DNA from: Capilliphycus robustus
Lineage (GTDB): Bacteria; Cyanobacteriota; Cyanobacteriia; Cyanobacteriales; Microcoleaceae
Assembly: GCF_034932365.1 (NCBI RefSeq)
Contig: NZ_JAYGHR010000061.1
Location: 1 to 64,000, forward strand
Direction of reading: 5' to 3'
Length of the DNA stretch: 64,000 bases
Shown here piece after piece: positions 36,462-45,245 of this stretch. Each line of letters opens with the position of its first letter. Position 1 is the stretch's first letter. Made by a program: the position numbers and the translations under genes. The notes beneath the pieces are model-generated. The model made no database searches. It was given only the letters and a program-made list of their open reading frames with translations, and was not told the DNA's origin.

Positions 36462-36941
36462 ATGCAAACCACAGATTTTTTCCCTAAAACGATTCAATCT
36501 CTGCCGATTTTGCGTCGGGGTAGTCAAGGGAAAATCGTTAAAAATTTACAAGAACGTTTGAAGATTTTTACCCCGAAGTTAGTGATTGATGGTATTTTTG
36601 GGGTTGCCACAGAAGCCGCAGTGAAACAATTTCAAAAAGAGAGTGGATTATGGGTTGATGGGATTGTTGGGCCGCAAACTTGGAATAGTTTATTGAAAGC
36701 CACTAGCGTTCCTTTTGAGGTTCTACAATCTTTACCGATTCTCAGTTTTGGACGGGTCGGAAATGATGTGATTCGGTTACAAAATCGTTTGAATAATTTT
36801 GAGATTAATATAGTTGTTGATGGTATTTTTGCCTCAACCACTGAAGCGGCTGTTAAGCAATTTCAACGCCGTTTTGGGCTGGCTGCTGATGGGATTGTTG
36901 GCCCTTTAACTTGGAATGCTTTGTTCCATGAATTTTTCTAA
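36462..36941 (+). CDS. Protein with two peptidoglycan-binding (PG_binding_1) domains
   Basis: From ATG 36462 this is a 159-residue protein made of two PG_binding_1 domains and nothing else. Each has a LRRGSQGKIVKNLQERL-type first helix, DGIFGVATEAAVKQFQ and VDGIVGPQTWNSLL. It has no recognisable signal peptide or catalytic domain. The frame opens at ATG 36432, but alignment with the two downstream paralogs (each starting MQ and preceded by the same module) and an AGGAAG sequence support 36462. It probably binds cell-wall glycan or acts as an accessory domain protein; how it would be exported is unclear. Confidence 0.88.
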   Translation: MQTTDFFPKTIQSLPILRRGSQGKIVKNLQERLKIFTPKLVIDGIFGVATEAAVKQFQKESGLWVDGIVGPQTWNSLLKATSVPFEVLQSLPILSFGRVGNDVIRLQNRLNNFEINIVVDGIFASTTEAAVKQFQRRFGLAADGIVGPLTWNALFHEFF

Positions 36942-36994
36942 TAGCTGCATTTTCTAAATGAATTAACCATTTTCCCTCTCAAATAGCCCTTTCT

Positions 36995-37040
36995 CTCCCT
37001 TTTATCTCTGATTTAGAGATGAAGGGGAATTTTTGTTTTA
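36995..37040 (+). terminator. Rho-independent terminator after peptidoglycan-binding gene 1
   Basis: CCCTTTTATCTCT (36997-37009) - GATTT - AGAGATGAAGGGG (37015-37027) forms a long hairpin followed by AATTTTTGTTTT. Confidence 0.8.
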
Positions 37041-37163
37041 GATTAGATTATCATCACAACAACGGAAAACAATTAACTCAAATGTGGGTAGAAACCCAGT
37101 TTCTGGTTTGTACCGATTTTTTATGACTTGAGATAACCTTTATTTCAGGAGTACAGAAGTAGT

Positions 37164-37181
37164 GCAAGCGTCCTCGCTTGC
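37164..37181. repeat. Dispersed palindrome GCAAGCG-TCCT-CGCTTGC
   Basis: A perfect 7-bp stem with a 4-nt loop in the 363-bp spacer between peptidoglycan-binding genes 1 and 2. It is of the GTAGTGCAAGCG type found dispersed in many cyanobacteria. Apart from it, the terminator and the promoter module, nothing else is evident in this spacer. Confidence 0.6.
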
Positions 37182-37234
37182 TTGTATTCACAGAAGCTTA
37201 TATTTGCAGCATTAAAAATAAATTAACTCAAATG

Positions 37235-37271
37235 AGTGACTACACAATCGGTTTTTAGTCAATTATATTAG
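37235..37271 (+). promoter_or_regulatory. Promoter-like module of peptidoglycan-binding gene 2
   Basis: AGTGACT at 37235-37241, then exactly 25 nt, then ATTAG at 37267-37271. TATATT (37264-37269) fits a -10 box. Spacing to the start codon (38 nt) is like that of gene 1 (39 nt). Confidence 0.6.
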
Positions 37272-37304
37272 AACTATAGAAACAAGTTCATCGGAGAATC
37301 AATC

Positions 37305-37526
37305 ATGCAAGTAACAACAACTATTCTACGTCGGGGCAGCCAAGGACAAGCCGTTAAAAATATCCAAGCACAGCTTAATATTTTTGGGGCAAAATTAAAA
37401 GTAGATGGTATCTTTGGGGCTGCTACAGAAGCGGCTGTTAAGAAATTTCAATCAGAAATGGGATTAGCAGTTGATGGGATTGTTGGCCCGCAAACCATGA
37501 ATGCTTTAGTGTATTCTGGCTGCTAA
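37305..37526 (+). CDS. Single peptidoglycan-binding (PG_binding_1) domain protein
   Basis: This 73-aa protein is one complete PG_binding_1 domain: ILRRGSQGQAVKNIQAQL, DGIFGAATEAAVKKFQ and VDGIVGPQTMNALV. There is no signal peptide, linker or enzyme domain. It is the middle member of a three-gene paralogous set on the same strand. A CGGAGA sequence precedes ATG 37305. Confidence 0.88.
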   Translation: MQVTTTILRRGSQGQAVKNIQAQLNIFGAKLKVDGIFGAATEAAVKKFQSEMGLAVDGIVGPQTMNALVYSGC

Positions 37527-37560
37527 TTTGTGGAGAATATTTGCAGGAGTTGCTTAAACG

Positions 37561-37597
37561 AGTGACTCCCCATTCCCTAAAAAGCAGATTAGATTAG
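37561..37597 (+). promoter_or_regulatory. Promoter-like module of peptidoglycan-binding gene 3
   Basis: AGTGACT at 37561-37567, 25 nt, ATTAG at 37593-37597. TAGATT (37590-37595) occupies the -10 position. The start codon follows 42 nt after ATTAG. Confidence 0.5.
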
Positions 37598-37634
37598 ATT
37601 TATTCCAGTCCACCAACCTTAGAGAGTATTAATC

Positions 37635-38129
37635 ATGCAATCACTCAGTATTCATTCTGAAGCCGCTCATGCTTTACCGAAGTTACAATTAGGTAAAACT
37701 GGAGATGATGTCACCTATCTACAAAGTCGCCTGAATATTGTAGGTTCCAGTCTCAAAATAGATGGTATTTTTGGTTCTGGTACTGAAGCAGCAGTCAAGC
37801 AGTTTCAAAAGGAAAATAATTTAACAATTGATGGGATTGTTGGGCCAAAAACTTGGAGTATTTTATTACAAATGACAACTGCCCCTTTAGATAATCCAGA
37901 TCGTTCTTTCCCGATTTTAAAGGCTGGAAATACGGGAGATAGCGTAAGAGACTTACAAACTCGCCTGAATAATATTGAAGCGAATTTAGTGATTGATGGT
38001 GTTTTTGGGGCGAAAACGGTAGCCGCAGTTAAGCAATTTCAAAGTAAGTTTGGATTAGTTGCGGATGGGATTGTTGGGCCGAAGACCTGGCGAGAAATTC
38101 TCAAGCAAGAGTTTTTATATATCGATTAA
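37635..38129 (+). CDS. Protein with two peptidoglycan-binding (PG_binding_1) domains
   Basis: This 164-aa protein has two PG_binding_1 domains: LQLGKTGDDVTYLQSRL with DGIFGSGTEAAVKQFQ and IDGIVGPKTWSILL, then LKAGNTGDSVRDLQTRL with DGVFGAKTVAAVKQFQ and ADGIVGPKTW. It is the same architecture as gene 1, with a ~25-residue linker. No export signal is visible. It starts at ATG 37635 (MQSLSIH). The intact domain motifs suggest all three copies are maintained and not decaying. Confidence 0.88.
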   Translation: MQSLSIHSEAAHALPKLQLGKTGDDVTYLQSRLNIVGSSLKIDGIFGSGTEAAVKQFQKENNLTIDGIVGPKTWSILLQMTTAPLDNPDRSFPILKAGNTGDSVRDLQTRLNNIEANLVIDGVFGAKTVAAVKQFQSKFGLVADGIVGPKTWREILKQEFLYID

Positions 38130-38164
38130 ATAAACAGATTTTAAGTGCCTTTCTCCTTCTCCCT

Positions 38165-39589
38165 TTATTCTTCTTCGGAAGATGAAGGGAGATTTTCCGT
38201 TAATAAACAAACAGTTAAACCTCGTTCTGTTTGTTCTAAACTAAAGGAATTACACAATTCTATAAACTTGGGAAATTTGCCTCCCGGCTGGAACTGTTTA
38301 ATCACTTGGGTAATCGCTTGACCGTATTTTTTATTGAAGTAACTGCCTAGTATTGACAGCGAAATACAAGGACTAGAAGTTTGTGCGGTGAGTTCTTTGA
38401 CAATCTCAACGAGGGCTTTTTCTAGCTGCTGAACCGATTGAATCCGCCCTAAATCATTGGTAGAATTTTCGACAGGGGAGATTAACTTTTCTGGGATTGA
38501 ACTGATTTCAAATAAGGTGACATAGGTTTGGGACTTGTCAGAGGGTTGATGCAGTACAAAGGTTTGAGGATTCTTAATAAAGATGTCTCTGGCTTTATAT
38601 TCGGCATAATGGGCAGAAACCACTTGACTAATTGTGATTTGATAGGTATCTTTATATAAAGCCGAAAGTCGTGACAGTTTAATCCATTGACTCTGAATCC
38701 GCTTTTGTTCAGCTCGGATTAATTCTTGTAACTGGATAATAAATTGATCTAATGGCGGAATTTCAGGAGCGGAGATTAAAGCAAATTGTTGTGTTTCACC
38801 TGTGCGGTTATTGAACACGAGTATTTTATCTTTTTTCTTCTTAACTTGATATACCGTTAACCCATGACCTTGTAGCGTATTGCACAGATGAGTTAAGGCG
38901 CGATCAGACGAACAAACTAAAACTTCCTGAGCTGTGGGATAATAGACAAAAATAGAAGAACCGACCGTTGCCATTTTTAAATCAGCACTGTCTTTTCCCG
39001 GCGGAACATGAATCAGTTGATAGCCCCGTTGGTGAAATTCAATATCTTTTTTCCCCATACTCCGCCAATTCGCAAAAGCCACTTTAATTTGTAGGGGACA
39101 GGTGCAAATGGTTTCTAAAAACTTCTCGGTTTCGATATCAAGTTGTAGGTTTTCCACATCCAACAACAGAATACTAATTCCACTGTTGGAAAAGCTGCGT
39201 CCATTAAAATACAGAGGTTGAGGGTTAATTTCACTCGGATGCGGATAAGGAGTAAGCTTCGGGTTCGGATAAATCAGTTGTTCAAGTTGGGCGATCACAA
39301 CCTCATACTGAGTCGATAGAATAAATTCCTCACTCAGCAAAAGCTTGAGATAGTCTTGAACTTTCGCCAATAATTTCTCAGGCGGCTTTACCTGACTCAA
39401 CCCTTGTGAAATCTTCTTGAGAAAGATAGATTGGTAGTGGGGTTGATGCCAGGGAACAGTTTGGTAGCGAGGATTCAGCCATTGGGGATGCTGCTTCTGG
39501 AGGGAAACCAGAGTTCGGTAAAGAAAATGGCAAACCGTATCAACTACAGTAGAATCATTCGTCCCAAGTTGGCTATTTGGATGGGGCAT
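38165..39589 (-). CDS. NYN-domain nuclease with LOTUS/OST-HTH domain(s)
   Basis: Residues ~140-290 resemble a NYN (PIN-like) RNase domain: ILLLDVENLQLD, VAFANWRS, DSADLKMATVGSS and EVLVCSSDRALTHL, supplying the acidic residues of the PIN-like active site. The last ~75 residues (CISLSILGSYFNKKYG...GKFPKFIELC) match a LOTUS/OST-HTH domain, an RNA-binding winged helix. A second, divergent helical region lies between (~320-390). The N-terminal ~130 residues are helical and unassigned. Related NYN-LOTUS proteins are thought to act in RNA metabolism; the target here is unknown. It starts at ATG 39589, with AGGA upstream. Confidence 0.8.
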   Translation of the reverse strand: MPHPNSQLGTNDSTVVDTVCHFLYRTLVSLQKQHPQWLNPRYQTVPWHQPHYQSIFLKKISQGLSQVKPPEKLLAKVQDYLKLLLSEEFILSTQYEVVIAQLEQLIYPNPKLTPYPHPSEINPQPLYFNGRSFSNSGISILLLDVENLQLDIETEKFLETICTCPLQIKVAFANWRSMGKKDIEFHQRGYQLIHVPPGKDSADLKMATVGSSIFVYYPTAQEVLVCSSDRALTHLCNTLQGHGLTVYQVKKKKDKILVFNNRTGETQQFALISAPEIPPLDQFIIQLQELIRAEQKRIQSQWIKLSRLSALYKDTYQITISQVVSAHYAEYKARDIFIKNPQTFVLHQPSDKSQTYVTLFEISSIPEKLISPVENSTNDLGRIQSVQQLEKALVEIVKELTAQTSSPCISLSILGSYFNKKYGQAITQVIKQFQPGGKFPKFIELCNSFSLEQTERGLTVCLLTENLPSSSEEE

Positions 39590-39673
39590 GATCCTGCACG
39601 CACGATCAAGATATCTGATGCTATATTTAAGAGTAGCACGTTGGACGCAGGGAATGCGATCGCATTAGAAAAC

Positions 39674-40969
39674 TCACCTGCTTTCAGGCTGAAAGATATC
39701 CAACAGGATTCGCCACAGCAAGCCCCCTGCAATTAATTCCAGCCCGACTAACCAAATTTGCCACTCCACCCAAAACGCCAGAAAAAAACAGGAGACTAAC
39801 CCGATAACCGCTATCGGCTTTGGATAAAGTCGTTCTTCGGGCGGAATTTGCAGTGCCGCTAAATTGGTGATCGCATAGTAAATTAACACATTAAACGCAC
39901 TAAACGACCAAGTGGTTTTGACATTGCCAATCAACACCAACAATCCAATAATCACCGCCACGACAATCACCGCAATGACTGGAGTCGTCCCAGAAGCGTT
40001 GAGTCGGGCTACTTGAGGGGGCATATCTCGCCGTCGCCCCATCGCCAATAACACCCGCGATAACCCCAAAATCAGATTCAGCAACACGCCCAACATCGCC
40101 GTTATCGCCCCGACTGCGACAATTTGACGAATTCCCGGTATACCAAACTGACTCGCCGCTACTTCCAACGGGGCTGCCTTCTGCGTCGCATCACTCAACC
40201 CCTCAACGCCAACGGCTGCCACTCCCACCACTGCCACCGCCAAATACAATAACATCGTGACAATCATCGTGACAACCATCGCTTTCGGAATGGTTTCGCG
40301 GGGTTCTCGTACTTCTTCGCCTAAGGTGGCGATACGTCCATAGCCCGTATAAGCAACAAACATTAATGCGGTGGCTTGGAGTAAAGCGGCGATGGGCTTT
40401 TCATCCGTAAAAAAAGGCGTTAAATTGTTAACGCCCGTCGGAGATAAGGCGATCGGTAAACCCGTGAGAATAAATAAAATCAAGGAAAATAACGTTAGAG
40501 AAACAATCCCTAAATTTGCGACATTAGAACGACGAATCCCATTTAAAACAATCACCGTTATCATGATCACTGCAATGAAAGCCGTCGGCACTAATAAACC
40601 CGAATTTAAACCCAAAGTATTCAGGAAATAACCCGCAAATCCTAACGCTGCTGTTGCCGCAGATGCACTTTTTGCCAACAAAAACAGCCAACCTGCGATA
40701 AAGCCTAAAGTCGGATTGAGATATTTGTAACCATATTCATAGGTTCCGCCACTCACCGCATGATTAGCCGCCAGTTGGGCGCTACTTAACCCATTACATA
40801 ACGCCACAATTGCCCCAATTGCCACCGCTAAAATGACAGATGGCCCGGCAATTCCCGTTGCAATTCCAATACTGACAAATACCCCAGTGCCAATAATCGA
40901 ACCTAACCCCATTAAGGTTGCACCAAAAACCCCTATTTCACGTTTGAGGGATGGCGTTTGATTAGACAT
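39674..40969 (-). CDS. APC-family amino-acid permease
   Basis: This 431-aa polytopic membrane protein has about twelve hydrophobic segments. The first contains the APC substrate-binding glycine motif GLGSIIGTGVFVSIGI, and segment 3 has the conserved SGGTYEYGYKYLN. The region TLGEEVREPRETIPKA is the usual cytoplasmic loop motif. It is likely an amino-acid or polyamine transporter; the substrate cannot be told. It starts at ATG 40969. It lies 84 bp upstream of the NYN-LOTUS gene on the same strand. Confidence 0.9.
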   Translation of the reverse strand: MSNQTPSLKREIGVFGATLMGLGSIIGTGVFVSIGIATGIAGPSVILAVAIGAIVALCNGLSSAQLAANHAVSGGTYEYGYKYLNPTLGFIAGWLFLLAKSASAATAALGFAGYFLNTLGLNSGLLVPTAFIAVIMITVIVLNGIRRSNVANLGIVSLTLFSLILFILTGLPIALSPTGVNNLTPFFTDEKPIAALLQATALMFVAYTGYGRIATLGEEVREPRETIPKAMVVTMIVTMLLYLAVAVVGVAAVGVEGLSDATQKAAPLEVAASQFGIPGIRQIVAVGAITAMLGVLLNLILGLSRVLLAMGRRRDMPPQVARLNASGTTPVIAVIVVAVIIGLLVLIGNVKTTWSFSAFNVLIYYAITNLAALQIPPEERLYPKPIAVIGLVSCFFLAFWVEWQIWLVGLELIAGGLLWRILLDIFQPESR

Positions 40970-41159
40970 TTAGCAATCTCTCCCCAAAACTTTCTATCAT
41001 TATACAAGATCAAAATGAGTAAATTGTGTTATGATCTGGTTAACTGTTTTTATTTTTGAGAATCTTGGGATTGATTTTGAAAAAGATAAAAGCATCGCAG
41101 GATTTTAGCGCAAAACCCTTCATAATAGATTAAAGAGACTTCATCTTTAAGATCAAATC

Positions 41160-42668
41160 ATGGCGAGAGATTTACGGGGATTCCTAAAACTGTTAGAAGA
41201 ACGGGGACAATTACGACGCATTAACGCTTTAGTTGACCCTGACTTAGAAATTGCAGAAATTTCTAACCGAATGTTACAATCGGGTGGCCCGGGTTTACTG
41301 TTTGAGAACGTCAAAGGATCGCCTCATCCGGTCGCTATCAACCTGTTAGGAACTGAACAACGAGTGTGTTTGGCGATGAACAAGTCAAACCCCCAAGAAT
41401 TAGAAGAATTGGGTAAAAAATTGGGAATGCTACAACAACCCAAACCCCCTAAAAAATTATCTCAAGCCGTTGATTTTGGTAAGGTTTTATTTGATGTCGT
41501 TAAAGCCAAACCCGGACGCAATTTCTTTCCCCCTTGTCAACAAGTTATCCTCGAAGGGGAAGACTTAGATTTAAACAAAATTCCCATGATTCGCCCCTAT
41601 CCCAAAGATGCGGGTAAGATTATTACCTTGGGATTAGTGATAACAAAAGACTGCGAAACCGGAACTCCAAATGTTGGGGTTTATCGCTTACAATTGCAGT
41701 CTAAAACAACCATGACCGTTCATTGGTTATCGGTTCGCGGCGGGGCGAGACACCTGAGAAAAGCCGCAGAAAACGGCAAAAAATTAGAAATTGCGATCGC
41801 ATTAGGCGTTGATCCGTTAATTATCATGGCGGCGGCTACACCCATTCCTGTTGATTTATCCGAATGGTTATTTGCGGGATTATATGGGGGTTCTGGCGTG
41901 CAATTGGCTAAGTGTAAAACCGTTGATTTAGAAGTTCCCGCCGACTCAGAATTTGTACTCGAAGGAACCATTACTCCCGGTGAAATGTTACCCGATGGAC
42001 CCTTTGGAGATCATATGGGATATTACGGCGGTGTTGAAGATTCCCCGTTAATTCGATTTCACTGCATGACCCATCGCCAAGACCCAATTTATTTAACCAC
42101 GTTTAGCGGTCGTCCGCCCAAAGAAGAAGCGATGATGGCGATCGCCTTAAACCGCATTTATACCCCGATTTTACGACAACAAGTATCGGAAATTGTTGAC
42201 TTTTTCTTACCGATGGAAGCGTTAAGTTATAAAGCGGCAATTATTTCGATTGATAAGGCTTATCCGGGTCAAGCCAGACGGGCGGCGTTAGCCTTTTGGA
42301 GTGCATTACCTCAGTTTACTTATACCAAATTTGTGATTGTTGTCGATAAAAGCATTAATATTCGCGATCCGCGTCAAGTGGTGTGGGCAATTTCGTCTAA
42401 AGTTGATCCATCACGAGATGTATTTATTCTCCCCAATACGCCTTTTGATACGTTAGATTTTGCTAGCGAAAAAATTGGTTTAGGGGGACGAATGGGAATA
42501 GATGCAACCACAAAAATTCCTCCCGAAACCGATCACGAATGGGGCGAAGCATTGGAGTCTGATGTTGATGTGGCGGCGATGGTTTCTCAACGTTGGGTAG
42601 AATACGGGTTAAATGATTTGAATTTAACCGAAGTTGACCCGAATAAATTCGGCTACGATATCCAATAA
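41160..42668 (+). CDS. ubiD: UbiD-family decarboxylase
   Basis: This 502-aa protein is full length for UbiD, the prenylated-FMN-dependent 3-polyprenyl-4-hydroxybenzoate decarboxylase. Family features are the N-terminal DLRGFLKLLEERGQLRRI, LFENVKGSPHPVAINLLG, the prFMN-region strand NVGVYRLQLQSKTTMTVHW, and EGTITPGEMLPDGPFGDHMGYYG with downstream SGRPPKEE. In cyanobacteria UbiD homologs are associated with plastoquinone synthesis. The UbiX partner is not in the window. It starts at ATG 41160 in its own transcription unit. Confidence 0.9.
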   Translation: MARDLRGFLKLLEERGQLRRINALVDPDLEIAEISNRMLQSGGPGLLFENVKGSPHPVAINLLGTEQRVCLAMNKSNPQELEELGKKLGMLQQPKPPKKLSQAVDFGKVLFDVVKAKPGRNFFPPCQQVILEGEDLDLNKIPMIRPYPKDAGKIITLGLVITKDCETGTPNVGVYRLQLQSKTTMTVHWLSVRGGARHLRKAAENGKKLEIAIALGVDPLIIMAAATPIPVDLSEWLFAGLYGGSGVQLAKCKTVDLEVPADSEFVLEGTITPGEMLPDGPFGDHMGYYGGVEDSPLIRFHCMTHRQDPIYLTTFSGRPPKEEAMMAIALNRIYTPILRQQVSEIVDFFLPMEALSYKAAIISIDKAYPGQARRAALAFWSALPQFTYTKFVIVVDKSINIRDPRQVVWAISSKVDPSRDVFILPNTPFDTLDFASEKIGLGGRMGIDATTKIPPETDHEWGEALESDVDVAAMVSQRWVEYGLNDLNLTEVDPNKFGYDIQ

Positions 42669-42682
42669 TTCAATTATTGTAG

Positions 42683-42701
42683 GGGCGCAAGGCTTGCGCC
42701 C
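42683..42701. repeat. REP-like palindrome GGGCGCAAG-G-CTTGCGCCC
   Basis: A perfect 9-bp inverted repeat followed by partial copies (CTTGCTTGCGCCC, CTTGCGCCC) up to about 42730. A further CTTGCGCCC lies at 43480-43488 beyond the RAYT gene. Its position beside a RAYT transposase suggests REP sequences. Confidence 0.75.
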
Positions 42702-42730
42702 TCTTGCTTGCGCCCTCTTGCGCCCTCCCT

Positions 42731-42764
42731 GCCCCTACGAAGGGAAAAATAGGGGAAAACTATT
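42731..42764 (+). repeat. 34-bp direct repeat, copy 1
   Basis: GCCCCTACGAAGGG...ATAGGGGAAAACTATT matches 42827-42860 with one mismatch. Both copies lie upstream of the RAYT gene. Confidence 0.85.
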
Positions 42765-42826
42765 TCATCATTCCTAATCTCTCGGAAAAATGTTAGGTTG
42801 GGGGCTGTATGGGCGCAAACAAGAGC

Positions 42827-42860
42827 GCCCCTACGAAGGGAAAAATAGGGGAGAACTATT
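42827..42860 (+). repeat. 34-bp direct repeat, copy 2
   Basis: Second copy of the repeat at 42731-42764, ending 18 bp before the RAYT start codon. Its GGGGAGAAC also provides the nearest purine-rich sequence upstream of that start. Confidence 0.85.
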
Positions 42861-42878
42861 CCATTAAACTAAACAAAT

Positions 42879-43451
42879 ATGAATCAATATCATTCCCAAC
42901 ATCATCGCCGTTCCATTCGTCTTAAAGGGTATGATTATTCTCAAACGGGATTTTATTTTATCACCTTATGTAGTCGCGATCGCCAATGTTGGTTCGGCGA
43001 AATAAAAAATGGGAAAATGTACCTGAATTCTATTGGTTCTATTGTGGCTAAAGAATGGTTAAAATCTGCCGAAATCCGAGAAGAAATTGAATTGGATGAA
43101 TGGATTGTTATGCCGAATCATTTTCACGCGATTGTGATTATTAAAACAGAAATTAAGAACGGTTTCGGCGAACAGTTTGAAAACAATCCGGGCGCAAGAA
43201 AACCCCGTTCTTTGTCTACATTAATTTCGGGTTTTAAAGCAGTCGTGACAAAACGAATTAATGAAATTCGTCAAGTTTCAGGCGTTTCTATTTGGCAGCG
43301 TAACTATTATGAACATATTATTCGAGATGAATTATCGTTGTATAATATCCGAAAATATATCGTTGAAAATCCATTATCTTGGTCTGAAGATCCAGAAAAC
43401 CCTCAAAAATATTCCCATTATCAAACGATTGACTTGAATTTGCCCTTTTAA
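42879..43451 (+). CDS. REP-associated tyrosine transposase (RAYT)
   Basis: This 190-aa Y1-type HUH transposase relative has the N-terminal SIRLKGYDYSQTGFYFITLC, the metal-binding HUH motif in MPNHFHAIVII, and the catalytic tyrosine region WQRNYYEHIIRDE. RAYTs mobilise or maintain REP palindromes. REP-like GGCGCAAG palindromes lie on both sides. The gene appears intact. The 304-bp region after it (to 43755) holds only the downstream REP half-site and no other gene. Confidence 0.92.
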   Translation: MNQYHSQHHRRSIRLKGYDYSQTGFYFITLCSRDRQCWFGEIKNGKMYLNSIGSIVAKEWLKSAEIREEIELDEWIVMPNHFHAIVIIKTEIKNGFGEQFENNPGARKPRSLSTLISGFKAVVTKRINEIRQVSGVSIWQRNYYEHIIRDELSLYNIRKYIVENPLSWSEDPENPQKYSHYQTIDLNLPF

Positions 43452-43479
43452 TAACTATCTATTTAACGTTTTCCACAAA

Positions 43480-43488
43480 CTTGCGCCC
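43480..43488 (+). repeat. REP half-site CTTGCGCCC
   Basis: Matches the right arm of the palindrome at 42683-42701 and lies 29 bp after the RAYT stop. It marks the probable right boundary of the RAYT-REP unit. Confidence 0.5.
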
Positions 43489-43755
43489 TCAATCCCCAAT
43501 ATCCCTAAAATACGGGGAAATTCTTAGGAAAACTGCCAACCCAAAGCGATCAGCAGTTTCGGATTACTCCATTTACTTGTAGAATCCCGAATCGATAGAC
43601 TGCAAACGCCTTGATTTTGCTCCCGATTTTTGGCAAAACCGCTAAAATACTCTACTATCAGCCATCGGAGAGAGGAGATTAACCCGATAGGCAGATACCA
43701 GTCCTGGCAAAACCTGTGTTATAAGTATTTATATTTCTTAACTTTTGTTTACCAA

Positions 43756-45171
43756 ATGCTTATATCTTCGACGGGGCTAGCCGAAATCAAAGCCAATATC
43801 AAGAAAAATATATTTTTCGGTAACAAGCCAACCCCGCAACTGATGGCAATCTTACTCGTATACTTCGTTCAAGGCATTCTGGGACTCGCACGACTCGCCG
43901 TTAGCTTCTTTCTCAAAGATGATTTAGGAATGACACCTGCGGAAGTCTCAGCGATGTTGGGAATCATTGCTTTACCTTGGGTGATCAAACCTGTATTTGG
44001 CTTCATCTCCGACGGTTTACCGATTTTGGGCTATCGTCGCCGACCCTATCTAATCTTATCAGGTTTTCTCGGTGCGATCGCCTGGATTGCTCTAGCAACC
44101 GTAGTTAATAGTCCCCTCGCAGCCACTTTAGTCATTACCCTCAGTTCCCTCTCTGTCGCCATCAGTGATGTGATTGTAGACTCATTAGTTGTTGAAAGGG
44201 CGCGTCAAGAATCTCTGAGTGATGTGGGTTCGCTACAATCTTTGTGTTGGGGAACTTCGGCTTTAGGGGGATTAATTACCGCCTATTTAAGTGGTTTTCT
44301 CTTAGAAATTTTTAGCGTACAAACAATATTTCTGATTACCGCAAGTTTCCCTTTAATTGTTTGCGGTGTGGCTTGGTTAATTACAGAAGAAAAAGTGAAT
44401 GGCGATCGCTCTAATTTAGAGACTGTTAAACAACAATTGAGTCAACTCCGTCAAGCCGTAACCCAAAAAACAATTTGGCTTCCGATGGCGTTTGTATTCA
44501 TCTGGCAAGCCACTCCAACGGCGGATTCTGCCTTCTTTTATTTCACCACAAACGAACTGGGATTTCAACCCGAATTTTTAGGGCGAGTTCGCCTCGTCAC
44601 CAGTATTGCTTCTTTGTTAGGCGTTTTCCTGTTTCAACGCTTTTTTAAAACCGTTCCCTTTCGGAAAATATTCGCTTGGTCTACCATTTTATCATCACTT
44701 CTCGGGATGACAACCCTGTTGCTAGTGACTCATGCGAACCGTGCTTTAGGAATAGATGATTATTGGTTTAGTTTGGGCGATAGTCTGATTTTAACCGTCA
44801 TCGGACAAATCGCCTATATGCCTGTTTTAGTGTTAGCAGCGCGTTTGTGTCCGCCAGGAGTGGAAGCAACATTATTTGCCTTATTAATGTCGGTTTCCAA
44901 TTTAGCCGGACTCCTCTCCTATGAATCTGGCGCATTATTAACGCATCTGTTTGGAGTCACCGAAAATCAATTTGACAACCTTTGGTTACTGGTAATTCTG
45001 ACAAATCTTTCTACACTTCTTCCCCTGCCTTTTATTAACTGGTTGCCCCATGTTAACGCCCAAAATGAGGGAGAAGATTCTCATCCCCAAACGCCCATTT
45101 CTGCAAAAATAGGACATCACCATGTTCCCGATTATGTCCCCGAATATGAAGGAATTGGAATTCGAGATTAG
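43756..45171 (+). CDS. Folate/biopterin (FBT/BT1) family transporter
   Basis: This is a polytopic protein with about twelve membrane segments. BT1-family features are PQLMAILLVYFVQGILGLARLAVSFFL-type entry, the loop KPVFGFISDGLPILGYRRRPY (a GxISDxxPxxGYRRxPY signature) and VSISDVIVDSLVVERAR-like segment (AISDVIVDSLVVERAR). Cyanobacterial members transport folates. The frame extends to a TTG at 43630, but ATG 43756 (MLISSTGLAEIK) gives the normal ~471-residue length. The carotenoid oxygenase follows 74 bp later on the same strand. Confidence 0.9.
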   Translation: MLISSTGLAEIKANIKKNIFFGNKPTPQLMAILLVYFVQGILGLARLAVSFFLKDDLGMTPAEVSAMLGIIALPWVIKPVFGFISDGLPILGYRRRPYLILSGFLGAIAWIALATVVNSPLAATLVITLSSLSVAISDVIVDSLVVERARQESLSDVGSLQSLCWGTSALGGLITAYLSGFLLEIFSVQTIFLITASFPLIVCGVAWLITEEKVNGDRSNLETVKQQLSQLRQAVTQKTIWLPMAFVFIWQATPTADSAFFYFTTNELGFQPEFLGRVRLVTSIASLLGVFLFQRFFKTVPFRKIFAWSTILSSLLGMTTLLLVTHANRALGIDDYWFSLGDSLILTVIGQIAYMPVLVLAARLCPPGVEATLFALLMSVSNLAGLLSYESGALLTHLFGVTENQFDNLWLLVILTNLSTLLPLPFINWLPHVNAQNEGEDSHPQTPISAKIGHHHVPDYVPEYEGIGIRD

Positions 45172-45245
45172 GGTAAAATCCAAGAACGTCTGAGTCAATT
45201 TTTGTCTGAACCTCTATTCAACCTCTCACAGTCGCCCAAGGAACA

